NCBI RefSeq assembly: GCF_009789575.1 | Contig: NZ_CP046908.1 | Coordinates: 3,749,001-3,813,000 of the forward strand | Direction: 5' to 3' | DNA length: 64,000 bases | DNA from: Stappia indica | GTDB taxonomy: Bacteria > Pseudomonadota > Alphaproteobacteria > Rhizobiales > Stappiaceae | In this document: positions 26,568 through 35,114 of the stretch, one piece after another | Position numbering within the stretch: the first letter of the stretch is position 1 | Layout of the letters: every line of letters starts with the position of its first letter | Made by a program: the position numbers and the translations under genes | Notes under the pieces: generated by a model | Told to the model about the DNA's origin: nothing | What the model saw: only the letters and a program-made list of their open reading frames with translations | Database searches by the model: none

Positions 26568-26598
26568 AGGCCCGGCAGGCAACTGTCGGGCCTTTTTC
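26568..26598 (+). terminator. Terminator of porin 1
   Basis: An 11-bp stem AGGCCCGGCAG with one G-U pair and a GCAA loop is followed by TTTTT. The same hairpin, with a G-C pair instead of G-U, follows the second porin, including the shared lead-in CTTTAGGATTGGATTGAG. Confidence 0.9.
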
Positions 26599-26677
26599 TT
26601 TGCGCGTTGGGCCAGGCGGCGTGCTGCGCAGGGCCTGCCGAGTCGACGATTGCCGTTGCGTCCCGCTCCCCTCTTCT

Positions 26678-26695
26678 GTCACCTCAAAGACACAC
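26678..26695 (+). promoter_or_regulatory. Conserved box upstream of porin 2
   Basis: GTCACCTCAAAGACACAC differs from the box of porin 1 at one base and keeps the same spacing to the second conserved segment (26754-26782). The rest of the roughly 300-base inter-porin region shows no gene. Confidence 0.5.
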
Positions 26696-26838
26696 TTGCT
26701 GCACTGCGTGCGTGCGCGGGCCTTTTGGCGATTGCGGCGCTGCAGCACCGTCGATTACAAAAAGGACAAGAGCTAGGGGGGAACTATTCCTTCTTTTCCC
26801 GCGGCTAGCTCCTGCGGGACTAACGACGAGGTCAGGAC

Positions 26839-28050
26839 ATGAACATCAAGAGCATCCTGCTCGGCGCTTCCGCTGCCGCCCTGGCGGCCACGGGCGCTCA
26901 GGCCGCCGATCTCCCGGTGGCTCCGGAGCCGGTCGACTACGTTCGCGTTTGCGACGCTTTCGGCACCGGCTTCTTCTACATCCCGGGCACCGAGACCTGC
27001 CTGAAGATCGGTGGCAGCGTCCGCGCTGAACTCCGTATTAATGATTTGCTGGACAATGGTGGTTCCGCTTGGGGCGGCGCTACACGCAATACGCTTCCGC
27101 TCGCCGATTCCACCACAATGCGTGCTCGCGGCTACTTCAACTTCGACAGTCGCACCAATACCGAGTACGGCCTGTTGCGCACCTACGTGTCGGTCTGGAT
27201 TACTGCCGACAACTCCGCTCCGGTCACGACCGAGCTCGATGAGGCGTTCATTCAGCTGGGTGGTTTCGTTGCTGGTCGTACGGGTTCGTACTTCGACTTC
27301 TACACCGGCGACAACTGGGGTTCCGTCCTCGACCAGGGCTTCTCGGATTACGGCGAGACCAACCTGTTCGCGTACACCGCCCAGTTCGGTAACGGCTTCT
27401 CGGCTTCGCTGTCGGCTGAAGTCGCCAACAAGCGTGGCACGATCGCCGGTCCGGTTGTCGGCACCGACTACTACTCTGGCCACAAGGTGCCGGACTTCGT
27501 CGCCAACTTGCGCGTCGACCAGGGCTGGGGTTCGGCCCAGATCATGGGTGCCCTGCACCACGTGTATGGTCGCAGCGTTGGCGGCCTGACTGGCGGTAAG
27601 AGCAAGCTCGGCTGGGCGATCGGCGCTGGCGCCACCATGAACCTCGACATGATCGCTCCGGGCGACAGCTTCTCGCTGCAGGCGACCTACTCGCAGGGCG
27701 CGATCGGTTACGTCAGCTCGGCTTGGGCGGGGGCCTTCTCTGACGCGGCTTACAACGGTGCCGGTCAGCTGAAGATGTCGACCGCTTGGGGCATCGGCGG
27801 TGGCTTTACCCACTTCTGGACCCCGGCGATCTCGACCTCGATCACCGCTGCCTACAACAGCCTGGATCAGGCTGCCAGCGCCGGTCTGGCCGATATCCGC
27901 GACCTGAACGTACAGGGTAACGTCGTGTGGCGCCCCGTTTCCGGTCTGCAGATTGGTACGGAGCTCGAGTACCGCAACCGCGACATCAAGGGCGTTGCTG
28001 GCAACGACGACGCTCTGGTCGGCGTGTTCCGCGTCCAGCGCACGTTCTAA
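26839..28050 (+). CDS. Outer-membrane porin (Omp2-type), second copy
   Basis: This 403-residue paralogue has the same signal peptide and the same first 64 residues. Its first 173 bases are identical to the upstream copy; differences then cluster in short blocks that probably encode surface loops (for example KRGTIAGPVVG against KKRAEIWDATLPAG). Conserved barrel segments such as VYGRSV and the C-terminal VFRVQRTF remain. The pattern is like the omp2a/omp2b pair of Brucella. The two may form pores of different selectivity or be expressed under different conditions. Confidence 0.93.
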   Translation: MNIKSILLGASAAALAATGAQAADLPVAPEPVDYVRVCDAFGTGFFYIPGTETCLKIGGSVRAELRINDLLDNGGSAWGGATRNTLPLADSTTMRARGYFNFDSRTNTEYGLLRTYVSVWITADNSAPVTTELDEAFIQLGGFVAGRTGSYFDFYTGDNWGSVLDQGFSDYGETNLFAYTAQFGNGFSASLSAEVANKRGTIAGPVVGTDYYSGHKVPDFVANLRVDQGWGSAQIMGALHHVYGRSVGGLTGGKSKLGWAIGAGATMNLDMIAPGDSFSLQATYSQGAIGYVSSAWAGAFSDAAYNGAGQLKMSTAWGIGGGFTHFWTPAISTSITAAYNSLDQAASAGLADIRDLNVQGNVVWRPVSGLQIGTELEYRNRDIKGVAGNDDALVGVFRVQRTF

Positions 28051-28075
28051 TTCGATCCTTTAGGATTGGATTGAG

Positions 28076-28105
28076 AGGCCCGGCAGGCAACTGCCGGGCC
28101 TTTTT
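28076..28105 (+). terminator. Terminator of porin 2
   Basis: A perfect 11-bp stem AGGCCCGGCAG/CTGCCGGGCCT with a GCAA loop and TTTTT. It is a copy of the porin 1 terminator, showing that the duplicated unit includes the 3' end. The following 240 bases up to the thiolase contain an AT-rich segment (about 28145-28230) with no gene. Confidence 0.9.
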
Positions 28106-28349
28106 CTTTGCCTGCATCCGGGCCGGCGAGCCCATCCCGGCAACTTGATGGCTTTTACATATTCATCTAAGTCGATATAAATAAATATGAAATCGAGATG
28201 TATTGACGTTTCCGTAAATAAGCCGCTTGCAAGCTAGCCTGCGAAGTGGAATCTTCCCCTCCATCGAAAGAAACGGCCCGGGATCCGGACAGGTCCGCCC
28301 GCAGGGGCGCAGCCGGCGATCCGCCTCAGGGCATTTCGCGGAGGTAGTC

Positions 28350-29516
28350 ATGACTGCAGCAATTGTCGGCTGGGCCCATACCCCCTTTGGCAAGCATTCC
28401 GACGAGACGGTCGAGAGCCTGATCGTCCAGGTGGCGCGCGATGCCATCGCCGATGCCGGTTTCGAGCCGGCGGATATCGACGAGATCGTGCTCGGCCATT
28501 TCAACGCGGGCTTCTCGGCCCAGGACTTCACCGCCTCGCTCGTGCTGCAGGCCGACCCGGCTTTGCGCTTCAAGCGCGCGACCCGCGTCGAGAATGCCTG
28601 CGCCACCGGCTCTGCCGCCGTGCATCAGGGCGTGCGGGCCATCGCCGCGCGGGAGGCCCGGGTGGTGCTGGTCGTCGGCGTCGAGCAGATGACCACGACC
28701 CCGGGGCCGGAGATCGGCCGCAATCTTCTCAAGGCCTCCTACCTGCCCGAGGACGGCGATACGCCGGCCGGTTTTGCCGGTGTCTTCGGCAAGATCGCGC
28801 AGGCCTATTTCCAGAAATACGGCGACCGCTCCGATGCGCTGGCCGCCATCGCCGCCAAGAATCACAAGAACGGCGTCGGCAATCCCTATGCGCAGATGCG
28901 CAAGGATCTCGGCTTCGACTTCTGCCGCGCCGAGAGCGAGAAGAACCCCTTCGTTGCCGGCCCGCTCAAGCGCACCGACTGCTCGCTCGTCTCGGACGGC
29001 GCTGCTGCGCTGGTGCTGACCGATATCGAGACCGCGCTTGGCCGCAAGAAGGCGGTCGCCTTCCGCGGGCTTGCCCATGCCCAGGACTTCCTGCCCATGT
29101 CGAAGCGCGACATCCTCGCCTTCGAGGGCTGCGGCGAGGCTTGGCGCCGGGCGCTGGGGGCCGCGGGCCTGTCCATCGGCGACCTCTCCTTCGTCGAGAC
29201 CCATGACTGCTTCACCATCGCCGAGCTCATCGAATACGAGGCGATGGGCCTGGCGGCGCCGGGTGAGGGGCATCGCGCCATCCTCGAGGGCTGGACCCAG
29301 ATGGACGGCCGCCTGCCGGTCAATCCGTCCGGCGGTCTCAAGGCCAAGGGCCACCCGATCGGCGCCACCGGCGTGTCGATGCACGTTCTGTCGTCGATGC
29401 AGCTCACCGGCACGGCCGGCGACATCCAGGTGAAGAATGCCGAGCTCGGCGGCGTCTTCAACATGGGCGGCGCCGCGGTTGCCAACTACGTTTCGGTGCT
29501 GCAGCCGCTGCGCTGA
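28350..29516 (+). CDS. SCP2-type thiolase (acetyl-CoA acetyltransferase family)
   Basis: The 388-residue thiolase has its nucleophile in ENACATGSAAVHQG (Cys84), the HDCF segment of SCP-x/SCP2-like thiolases, and C-terminal NPSGGLKAKGHPIGATG with the catalytic histidine. These enzymes cleave 3-ketoacyl-CoA or carry out the reverse condensation. GGAGG five bases upstream fixes the ATG; a longer in-frame extension lacks a ribosome site. It is monocistronic. It could supply the thiolytic step for the acyl-CoA module of this window, which has none; this is speculative. Confidence 0.9.
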   Translation: MTAAIVGWAHTPFGKHSDETVESLIVQVARDAIADAGFEPADIDEIVLGHFNAGFSAQDFTASLVLQADPALRFKRATRVENACATGSAAVHQGVRAIAAREARVVLVVGVEQMTTTPGPEIGRNLLKASYLPEDGDTPAGFAGVFGKIAQAYFQKYGDRSDALAAIAAKNHKNGVGNPYAQMRKDLGFDFCRAESEKNPFVAGPLKRTDCSLVSDGAAALVLTDIETALGRKKAVAFRGLAHAQDFLPMSKRDILAFEGCGEAWRRALGAAGLSIGDLSFVETHDCFTIAELIEYEAMGLAAPGEGHRAILEGWTQMDGRLPVNPSGGLKAKGHPIGATGVSMHVLSSMQLTGTAGDIQVKNAELGGVFNMGGAAVANYVSVLQPLR

Positions 29517-29539
29517 GGCTGCGCCATACGCATGAAAGC

Positions 29540-29568
29540 GGCGCGGGGGCTCGGCTCCCGCGCCTTTT
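29540..29568 (+). terminator. Terminator after the thiolase gene
   Basis: GGCGCGGG and CCCGCGCC form an 8-bp stem with a 9-base loop, followed by TTTT. It separates the thiolase from the convergent HAD gene. Confidence 0.8.
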
Positions 29569-29597
29569 GTTTGCCGGCGTCGATTTCGTCGGTCCGC

Positions 29598-30299
29598 TCA
29601 AAAGACGGCCGATTCCATGTAGCGGGCAAGATCGAGCAGGTCGAAGGCGACGATGTCCCAGCTGTCGCGCGGGGCGAGATCGTTGCGCTGTTCGGCGCCG
29701 AACTCCTTCGGCCTGGCGAAGAAGGCGGTCTTCAGCCCCGCCGCCCGCGCGGCGGCTAGGTCCGCATTGTGGGCGGAGGCGTACATCACCTCGGACGGTT
29801 GCAGCTCCAGCGTCGCCGCCGCCTTGAGGAACAGGCTGCCGTCATGCGCCCACCCGTCCAGAAGGTCCGATCCGAGCACCAGGTCCCACGGCAGGCCGGC
29901 ATGTTTGGCAAGCCACGTCATCGGCGCCGTCGGCAGGTCGGTGCACGAGGCGATGACATATTCCCGTCGCAGCGCGCGCAAGCCCGGCACGCTGTCCGGC
30001 CAGGCGGGAAAGCGCTGCCAGCAGGCCATGAGCATCTCCTGCTCGCGGCTGCCGGCAGGCGCTTCGAGATCCGCTTCCGCCAGCACTTGTGCAAGGCTGT
30101 CTGCCAGGTGTTCCTGCGCCTGGATCGCACCGCCGCCGGAGGCCAGCCGAGCACGATAGGTCCTGTACCATGCAGTTGCCAGGGTACTTGCCGTAATGTC
30201 CTTGCCGCTTTTTGCGAAGGCCCGGTCGAAACCGCCGGTTAGCCCCCTGTTCCAATCGACAATGGTGCCCAATACATCAAAGAAAATAGCTTTTACCAC
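29598..30299 (-). CDS. Haloacid dehalogenase type II-like HAD hydrolase
   Basis: The 233-residue HAD-fold protein has motif I FFDVLGTIVDW (nucleophile Asp8), motif II near ASCTDLP and a C-terminal segment ASAHNADLAAARAAGLKTAF typical of L-2-haloacid dehalogenases. Substrate could be a halogenated acid or a phosphorylated metabolite, since the subfamily is often over-annotated. Its start lies at the edge of an AT-rich intergenic stretch. Confidence 0.83.
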   Translation of the reverse strand: MVKAIFFDVLGTIVDWNRGLTGGFDRAFAKSGKDITASTLATAWYRTYRARLASGGGAIQAQEHLADSLAQVLAEADLEAPAGSREQEMLMACWQRFPAWPDSVPGLRALRREYVIASCTDLPTAPMTWLAKHAGLPWDLVLGSDLLDGWAHDGSLFLKAAATLELQPSEVMYASAHNADLAAARAAGLKTAFFARPKEFGAEQRNDLAPRDSWDIVAFDLLDLARYMESAVF

Positions 30300-30862
30300 G
30301 GGTTTTCACTCGATACCGATATGTCTGAAACGCTTCTGGAATGACCAGTATTAGTTGCTTGACTGGGGGAATCAACCAAGAGTCTTCCTTGTCGGCCGCA
30401 CAGTAACACCCCCTATCCTGATTTTCTGAAGAAAGCAGAATTATGGATAAGGAGCAAAAATCAAAAAGAAATCGCGGGAAGTCTCGCCGTGTCTGAACAA
30501 AAATCGATAATTTTTTGAAATTAAGGCAAGCTGGTTGCAAAGCCTCGCAACAGCGCGCCAAAGACTATGGTTCTGAATTCCGCAGACCGAAAACCTCCCT
30601 CATTGGTTGCAATCGGACGGCGGACCGCCTTTTCGTCTTGCGCCGGCAAACCGTCGCCGTCTCCGTCAAGCATTTCGCCTCCCGTTTCCGCCCCGGCCTG
30701 GACGTCCTGCCGAGCGTTTCGGCCGGGCAAACGCGTCGGACGGCCGATCCGTAGCATGATTTTTCCCTGTCGCTTCCCTCGATTGAAACGCCATGCCCGG
30801 CGCAAGGGCGAGCGAGGCTTTATCTCTAGGGCTGTTTCAGGATCGTCCGGAGATCGCGCCAG
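30300..30862. other. AT-rich intergenic region between HAD gene and cysG
   Basis: The first 260 bases are markedly AT-rich compared with everything around them and carry a nested hairpin (30412-30452) and the run TCGATAATTTTTTGAAATTAA. Short open frames here lack ribosome sites and family resemblance. The remaining 300 bases return to normal composition and probably hold the cysG promoter. No riboswitch that I can name is visible. Confidence 0.5.
30412..30452. other. Nested inverted repeat in the AT-rich region
   Basis: Outer arms CCTATCC/GGATAaGG (one bulged A) enclose an inner stem TTCTG/CAGAA with a 7-base loop. There is no clear T-run on either strand, so it is not a standard terminator. 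It could be part of an RNA leader, a small RNA or a protein-binding palindrome. Confidence 0.35.
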
Positions 30863-32308
30863 ATGGCACGCCACGCACAGGCATCGGATCGCAAGCTCGC
30901 CGTCTTCCCGGCCTTTCACAAGGTCGAGGGCAGGCGCATCGTCGTCGTGGGCGGCGGCGACGAGGCGGCCGCCAAGGTTCGCCTCCTCGCCGAGACGCTT
31001 GCCGACATCGTGGTGATCGCGCCGCAGGCCGAGGGCGTCCTGCGGGACGCGGTCGCCCGCGCCGGCGGCACCATTATCGCTGAAGCCTTCGCTCCCGCCC
31101 ATCTCGACGGCGCGGCCCTCGTCTTCGCCGCCAGCGGCGAGGAGGCGGAGGACACCGCGGTCGTCGCTGCTGCGCGCGCCCTCGGCATTCCGGCCAATGC
31201 GGTGGACCGGCCGGAGATCTGCGACTTCTATGTCGGCGCGCTGGTCAACCGCGCGCCGGTCGCCGTTGCCATCACCTCCACCGGCGTCGGTCCGGTGCTC
31301 GCCCGCCACATCCGTGCGCGCATCGAGGCGATGCTGCCGCGCGAGACGGGCGACCTCGCCCGACTTGCCGAGAGTTTCCGCGACACGGTCGTGCGCGTGA
31401 TTTCCAGCGGTGTCGAGCGTCGGCGCTTCTGGGCCCGCTTCTTCTCCGGCCCGGTCGCTGCCCATCTGCAGTCCGGGCGGCCGGATGCGGCGCGCGCCGA
31501 GGCGCAGCGCCTGCTCAACACCCGCAACGCGGAAGCCGGCTTCGTCTGGCTCGTCGGTGCCGGTCCCGGTGCCGAGGACCTCCTGACCCTGCGCGCGCAG
31601 CGCCTGCTGCAGGAGGCCGACGTCATCGTGCATGACGCGCTGGTGCCCGAGGCGGTCGTCGCCATGGGCCGGCGCGATGCGGAGCGGATTTCCGTCGGCA
31701 AGCGCAAGGGCCGCCATTCGGTCTCGCAAGCCGAGATCAATGCCATCCTGGTGCGCGAGGCCTCGCACGGCCGCCGCGTCGTCCGGCTGAAGGCGGGCGA
31801 TCCGCTGGTCTTCGGCCGTGCCGGCGAGGAGATCGCCGCCCTGCGCGCCGCCGGCATCGCCCATGACGTGGTGCCCGGCGTGACGGCTGCCCTTGCCGCT
31901 GCCGCCAGCACCCGCATTCCGCTCACCCTGCGCGGTGTCGCCTCCGACCTCGTCTTCGCCACCGGCCACGACCGCGACGGCGAGACGCTTCCCGGATGGG
32001 GCGCGCTGGCGCTGCAGGGCGCGACCGTCGCCGTCTACATGGGCCGCACCGTCGCCGTCCGCGTCGCCGCCCGCCTGCTCGAGGCCGGCCTGTCGCCCGC
32101 CATCCCCGTTGCGGTGGTGGAGAACGCGGCGCAGCGCAACGAGCGCTTTTTCGCCGGCGTTCTCGCCGACCTGCCGGCGCTCGAGGGCCGTCACGAGATC
32201 GACGGCCCGACCCTGATCATCATCGGCGAGGCCGCCGGCCATGCCGACCTCGCAAACAGCCAGCCCCTGCGCGTCGCGCCGGCCGAAAGGGCCGTGGTCG
32301 CCGCATAG
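30863..32308 (+). CDS. cysG: Siroheme synthase, trifunctional
   Basis: The 481-residue fusion makes siroheme from uroporphyrinogen III. The N-terminal part (about 1-205) is the precorrin-2 dehydrogenase/ferrochelatase with VVVGGGDEAAAKVRLL and NAVDRPEICDFYVGAL. The C-terminal part (about 206-465) is SAM-dependent uroporphyrinogen methyltransferase with VGAGPGAEDLLTLRA, RLKAGDPLVFGRAGEE and TGHDRDG. Siroheme is the cofactor of the sulfite reductase encoded two genes downstream. Confidence 0.95.
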   Translation: MARHAQASDRKLAVFPAFHKVEGRRIVVVGGGDEAAAKVRLLAETLADIVVIAPQAEGVLRDAVARAGGTIIAEAFAPAHLDGAALVFAASGEEAEDTAVVAAARALGIPANAVDRPEICDFYVGALVNRAPVAVAITSTGVGPVLARHIRARIEAMLPRETGDLARLAESFRDTVVRVISSGVERRRFWARFFSGPVAAHLQSGRPDAARAEAQRLLNTRNAEAGFVWLVGAGPGAEDLLTLRAQRLLQEADVIVHDALVPEAVVAMGRRDAERISVGKRKGRHSVSQAEINAILVREASHGRRVVRLKAGDPLVFGRAGEEIAALRAAGIAHDVVPGVTAALAAAASTRIPLTLRGVASDLVFATGHDRDGETLPGWGALALQGATVAVYMGRTVAVRVAARLLEAGLSPAIPVAVVENAAQRNERFFAGVLADLPALEGRHEIDGPTLIIIGEAAGHADLANSQPLRVAPAERAVVAA

Positions 32309-32327
32309 CCCCTCAAGGAGCGATTGC

Positions 32328-32633
32328 ATGAAGGCTTTGACAGCCAACCGACTGATCGATGGCGAAGTGGTGTGGCTCGGCCGCTCCGGCCAGTGGGTCG
32401 AGACCCTGGGGAGCGCGTGGCTGCTGGAAACGCCGGAGGCCGTCGCCGAGGCGCAGGCCGCGGGCGCCGAGGCCGAGGCGGCCCGGCTGATCGTCGAGCC
32501 CTATCTCATCGATCTGACGCGCCAGGACGGCGAGATCCTGCCCGTCCGCTTCCGCGAGAAGATCCGCGCCAAGGGACCGACCGTGCGCCTCGACCTTGGC
32601 AAGCAGGCCCGGCGCGAGGTGTCGGCGGCCTGA
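32328..32633 (+). CDS. DUF2849 protein of the sulfite-reduction cluster
   Basis: This 101-residue protein matches the DUF2849 pattern: KALTANRLIDGEVVWLG at the start and a C-terminal part with PVRFREKIRAKGPT. AAGGAG precedes the ATG and the gene sits 19 bases after cysG. In alphaproteobacteria this family is typically found between cysG and cysI. No function is established; a role in siroheme delivery or sulfite-reductase assembly is a guess from context. Confidence 0.82.
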   Translation: MKALTANRLIDGEVVWLGRSGQWVETLGSAWLLETPEAVAEAQAAGAEAEAARLIVEPYLIDLTRQDGEILPVRFREKIRAKGPTVRLDLGKQARREVSAA

Positions 32634-32711
32634 CCCGGCCGCGACGCCCTGCCAGACGAAGACCCAGAACCGGGACGCGACACGCGATCCGCCGTTCCAG
32701 GAGTTGCAAGC

Positions 32712-34370
32712 ATGTACCGCTATGACGAGTTCGATGCGCATTTCGTGTCCGCCCGCGTGGACCAGTTCCGCGACCAGGTGCAGCGCCGCCTTGCCGGCGA
32801 CCTGACGGAAGACCAGTTCAAGCCGCTGCGGCTGATGAACGGCGTCTACCTGCAGCTCCATGCCTACATGCTGCGCATCGCCATTCCCTACGGCACGCTG
32901 AACGCCCGCCAGATGCGGCGCCTTGCCCATGTCGCGCGCACCTACGACCGCGGCTACGGCCACTTCACCACGCGCCAGAACATCCAGTTCAACTGGCCGC
33001 GGCTGAAGGACATTCCCGACATCCTGTCGCAGCTCGCGGAAGTCGAGATGCACGCGATCCAGACCTCGGGCAACTGCATCCGCAATGTCACGGCCGACCA
33101 TTTCTCGGGCGCTGCCGCCGACGAGATCCTCGACCCGCGGCCCTATGCCGAGATCCTGCGCCAGTGGTCCTCGCTGCATCCGGAGTTCTCGTACCTGCCG
33201 CGCAAGTTCAAGATCGCGGTCACCGGCGCCCCGCACGACCGCGCGGCGGTGCAGGTGCACGATATCGGCCTGCAGGCGGTGCGCGATGCGGACGGCAATG
33301 TCGGCTTCCGCGTCTTCGTCGGCGGCGGCCTCGGGCGCACGCCGATGGTCGGCCGGCTGGTGCGCGAGTTCCTGCCCGAGGCGGACCTGCTCGCCTACAG
33401 CGAGGCGATCCTGCGCGTCTACAACCGCTACGGCCGCCGCGACAACAAGTACAAGGCCCGCATCAAGATCCTCGTCCACGAGACCGGCCTGGAGGAGCTG
33501 AAGGCCGATATCGAGGCCGAGTTCGCCGAGATCCGCGATGGTGTCCTGACACTGCCGGCCTCGGAGATCGAGCGCATCACCACCTATTTCACGCCGCCGG
33601 CCTTCGAGGTCGCCGCCGGCGACGAGGCGGTGCTGGAGGCGGCGATCGCCGCCGATCCGCAGCTGGAGGCGTTTGCCGCGCGCAACGTCCATCCGCACCG
33701 CGCGCCCGGCTATGCCAGCCTCATCATCTCGCTGAAGCCCATCGGCAAGGCGCCGGGCGATGCCACGGCCGAGCAGATGGAGGTGGTCGCCGACCTGGCC
33801 GAGCGCTACGGCCATGACGAGATCCGCGTCAGCCACGAGCAGAACCTGGTGCTGCCGCATGTGCGCCGCCGCGACATCCCGGCGATCCATGCAGCGCTCG
33901 CAAAGGCGGGGCTCGCCGAGGCCAATGCGGGCCTCGTGACGGACATCATCGCCTGCCCGGGGCTCGACTACTGCGCCCTTGCCACGGCCCGCTCGATCCC
34001 GGTCGCGCAGCGCATTTCCGAGCGTTTCGCCTCGCCCGAGCGCCAGCGCGAGATCGGTGATCTCAAGATCAAGATCTCCGGCTGCATCAATGCCTGCGGC
34101 CACCATCATGTCGGCCATATCGGCATTCTCGGCGTCGAGAAGAAGGGCGAGGAATACTACCAGATCACCCTTGGCGGCTCGGCCGACGAGAACACCTCGG
34201 TCGGCGAGATCATCGGCCGCGGCTTCTCCTATGACGAGGTCGTCGATGCGATCGAGAAGGTCGTCGACACCTATGTCGGCCTGCGCGAGACCCCGCAGGA
34301 AGACTTCCTCGCCGCCTATCGCCGCGTCGGCGATCAACCGTTCAAGGAGGCGCTCTATGGCACTGCGTGA
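32712..34370 (+). CDS. cysI: Ferredoxin-type sulfite (nitrite/sulfite) reductase
   Basis: The 552-residue hemoprotein reduces sulfite to sulfide with six electrons. It has two ferredoxin-like repeats and the cluster/siroheme ligands CPGLDYC and GCINACGHHHVGH. The repeat core segment GHFTTRQNIQFNW is also present. Sulfite reduction rather than nitrite is inferred from cysG and cysH on either side. It overlaps cysH by 14 bases. No cysJ flavoprotein is present; ferredoxin and the Fpr encoded downstream could provide electrons. Confidence 0.94.
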   Translation: MYRYDEFDAHFVSARVDQFRDQVQRRLAGDLTEDQFKPLRLMNGVYLQLHAYMLRIAIPYGTLNARQMRRLAHVARTYDRGYGHFTTRQNIQFNWPRLKDIPDILSQLAEVEMHAIQTSGNCIRNVTADHFSGAAADEILDPRPYAEILRQWSSLHPEFSYLPRKFKIAVTGAPHDRAAVQVHDIGLQAVRDADGNVGFRVFVGGGLGRTPMVGRLVREFLPEADLLAYSEAILRVYNRYGRRDNKYKARIKILVHETGLEELKADIEAEFAEIRDGVLTLPASEIERITTYFTPPAFEVAAGDEAVLEAAIAADPQLEAFAARNVHPHRAPGYASLIISLKPIGKAPGDATAEQMEVVADLAERYGHDEIRVSHEQNLVLPHVRRRDIPAIHAALAKAGLAEANAGLVTDIIACPGLDYCALATARSIPVAQRISERFASPERQREIGDLKIKISGCINACGHHHVGHIGILGVEKKGEEYYQITLGGSADENTSVGEIIGRGFSYDEVVDAIEKVVDTYVGLRETPQEDFLAAYRRVGDQPFKEALYGTA

Positions 34371-35112
34371 GGCCTATGCGGTCCGGCAGGACCCGCCGAC
34401 GCCCGCCCTCGATGCGGCCTGGCTTGCCGAGCGCTTCGTCTCGGCCTCCGCGGAGGCGGTGATCGCGGCCGCGCGCGGCCGTTTCGGCGACCGGTTGGCG
34501 ATGGTGTCCTCCTTCGGCGCGGAAGCGGCGGTGCTGCTGCATCTCGTCTCGCGCGTCGACCGGACCATCCCCGTCCTGTTCATCGACACCGGCAAGCTGT
34601 TTCCCGACACGCTGCGCTACCGCGACCTGCTGGTCGAGCAGTTCGGCCTTTCGGACGTGCGCACCCTTGCGCCCGATCCGGCGGACCTTGAGGCCGTCGA
34701 TCCGGCCGGCATGCTGTGGATGAGCGACACCGACGCCTGCTGCGAGATCCGCAAGGTCCGCCCGCTGGCGCGCGCGCTCAAGGGCTTCGATGCCTGGATT
34801 TCCGGGCGCAAGCGCTTCCAGGCGAGCACCCGCTCCGACATTCCGGTCTTCGAGGCCGACGGCGAGCGCATCAAGGTCAACCCGCTGGCCGACTGGGACC
34901 CGTCGGATCTGCGCGCCTATGCGCAGGCGCAGGACCTGCCCAGCCACCCGCTGGTCGCCAGGGGCTACCCCTCCATCGGCTGCATGCCCTGCACCAGCCC
35001 GGTGGCCGAGGGCGAGGACCCGCGCGCCGGACGCTGGCGCGGGCGCGACAAGACCGAATGCGGCATTCATCTGGCCCTGCCGATGGAGAACGAACAGGGA
35101 GCCGGGATCTGA
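34357..35112 (+). CDS. cysH: Assimilatory adenylyl-sulfate (APS) reductase
   Basis: The 251-residue thioredoxin-dependent reductase converts activated sulfate to sulfite. It has the P-loop-like SSFGAEAAVLLHLV, the two cysteine pairs DACCEIRK and GCMPCTSP that hold a 4Fe-4S cluster, and the catalytic cysteine in TECGIH. The cluster cysteines mark it as the APS-using rather than PAPS-using type. AAGGAGG six bases upstream supports the start inside the cysI 3' end. Confidence 0.94.
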   Translation: MALREAYAVRQDPPTPALDAAWLAERFVSASAEAVIAAARGRFGDRLAMVSSFGAEAAVLLHLVSRVDRTIPVLFIDTGKLFPDTLRYRDLLVEQFGLSDVRTLAPDPADLEAVDPAGMLWMSDTDACCEIRKVRPLARALKGFDAWISGRKRFQASTRSDIPVFEADGERIKVNPLADWDPSDLRAYAQAQDLPSHPLVARGYPSIGCMPCTSPVAEGEDPRAGRWRGRDKTECGIHLALPMENEQGAGI

Positions 35113-35114
35113 CC

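Noticed and set aside
30277-30561. 94-codon frame on the minus strand in the AT-rich region
   Set aside because: Overlaps the HAD gene start, no ribosome site, no family resemblance.
30560-30862. Possible SAM or cobalamin riboswitch before cysG
   Set aside because: I looked for conserved switch cores and saw none that I could name; only the nested hairpin further upstream stands out.
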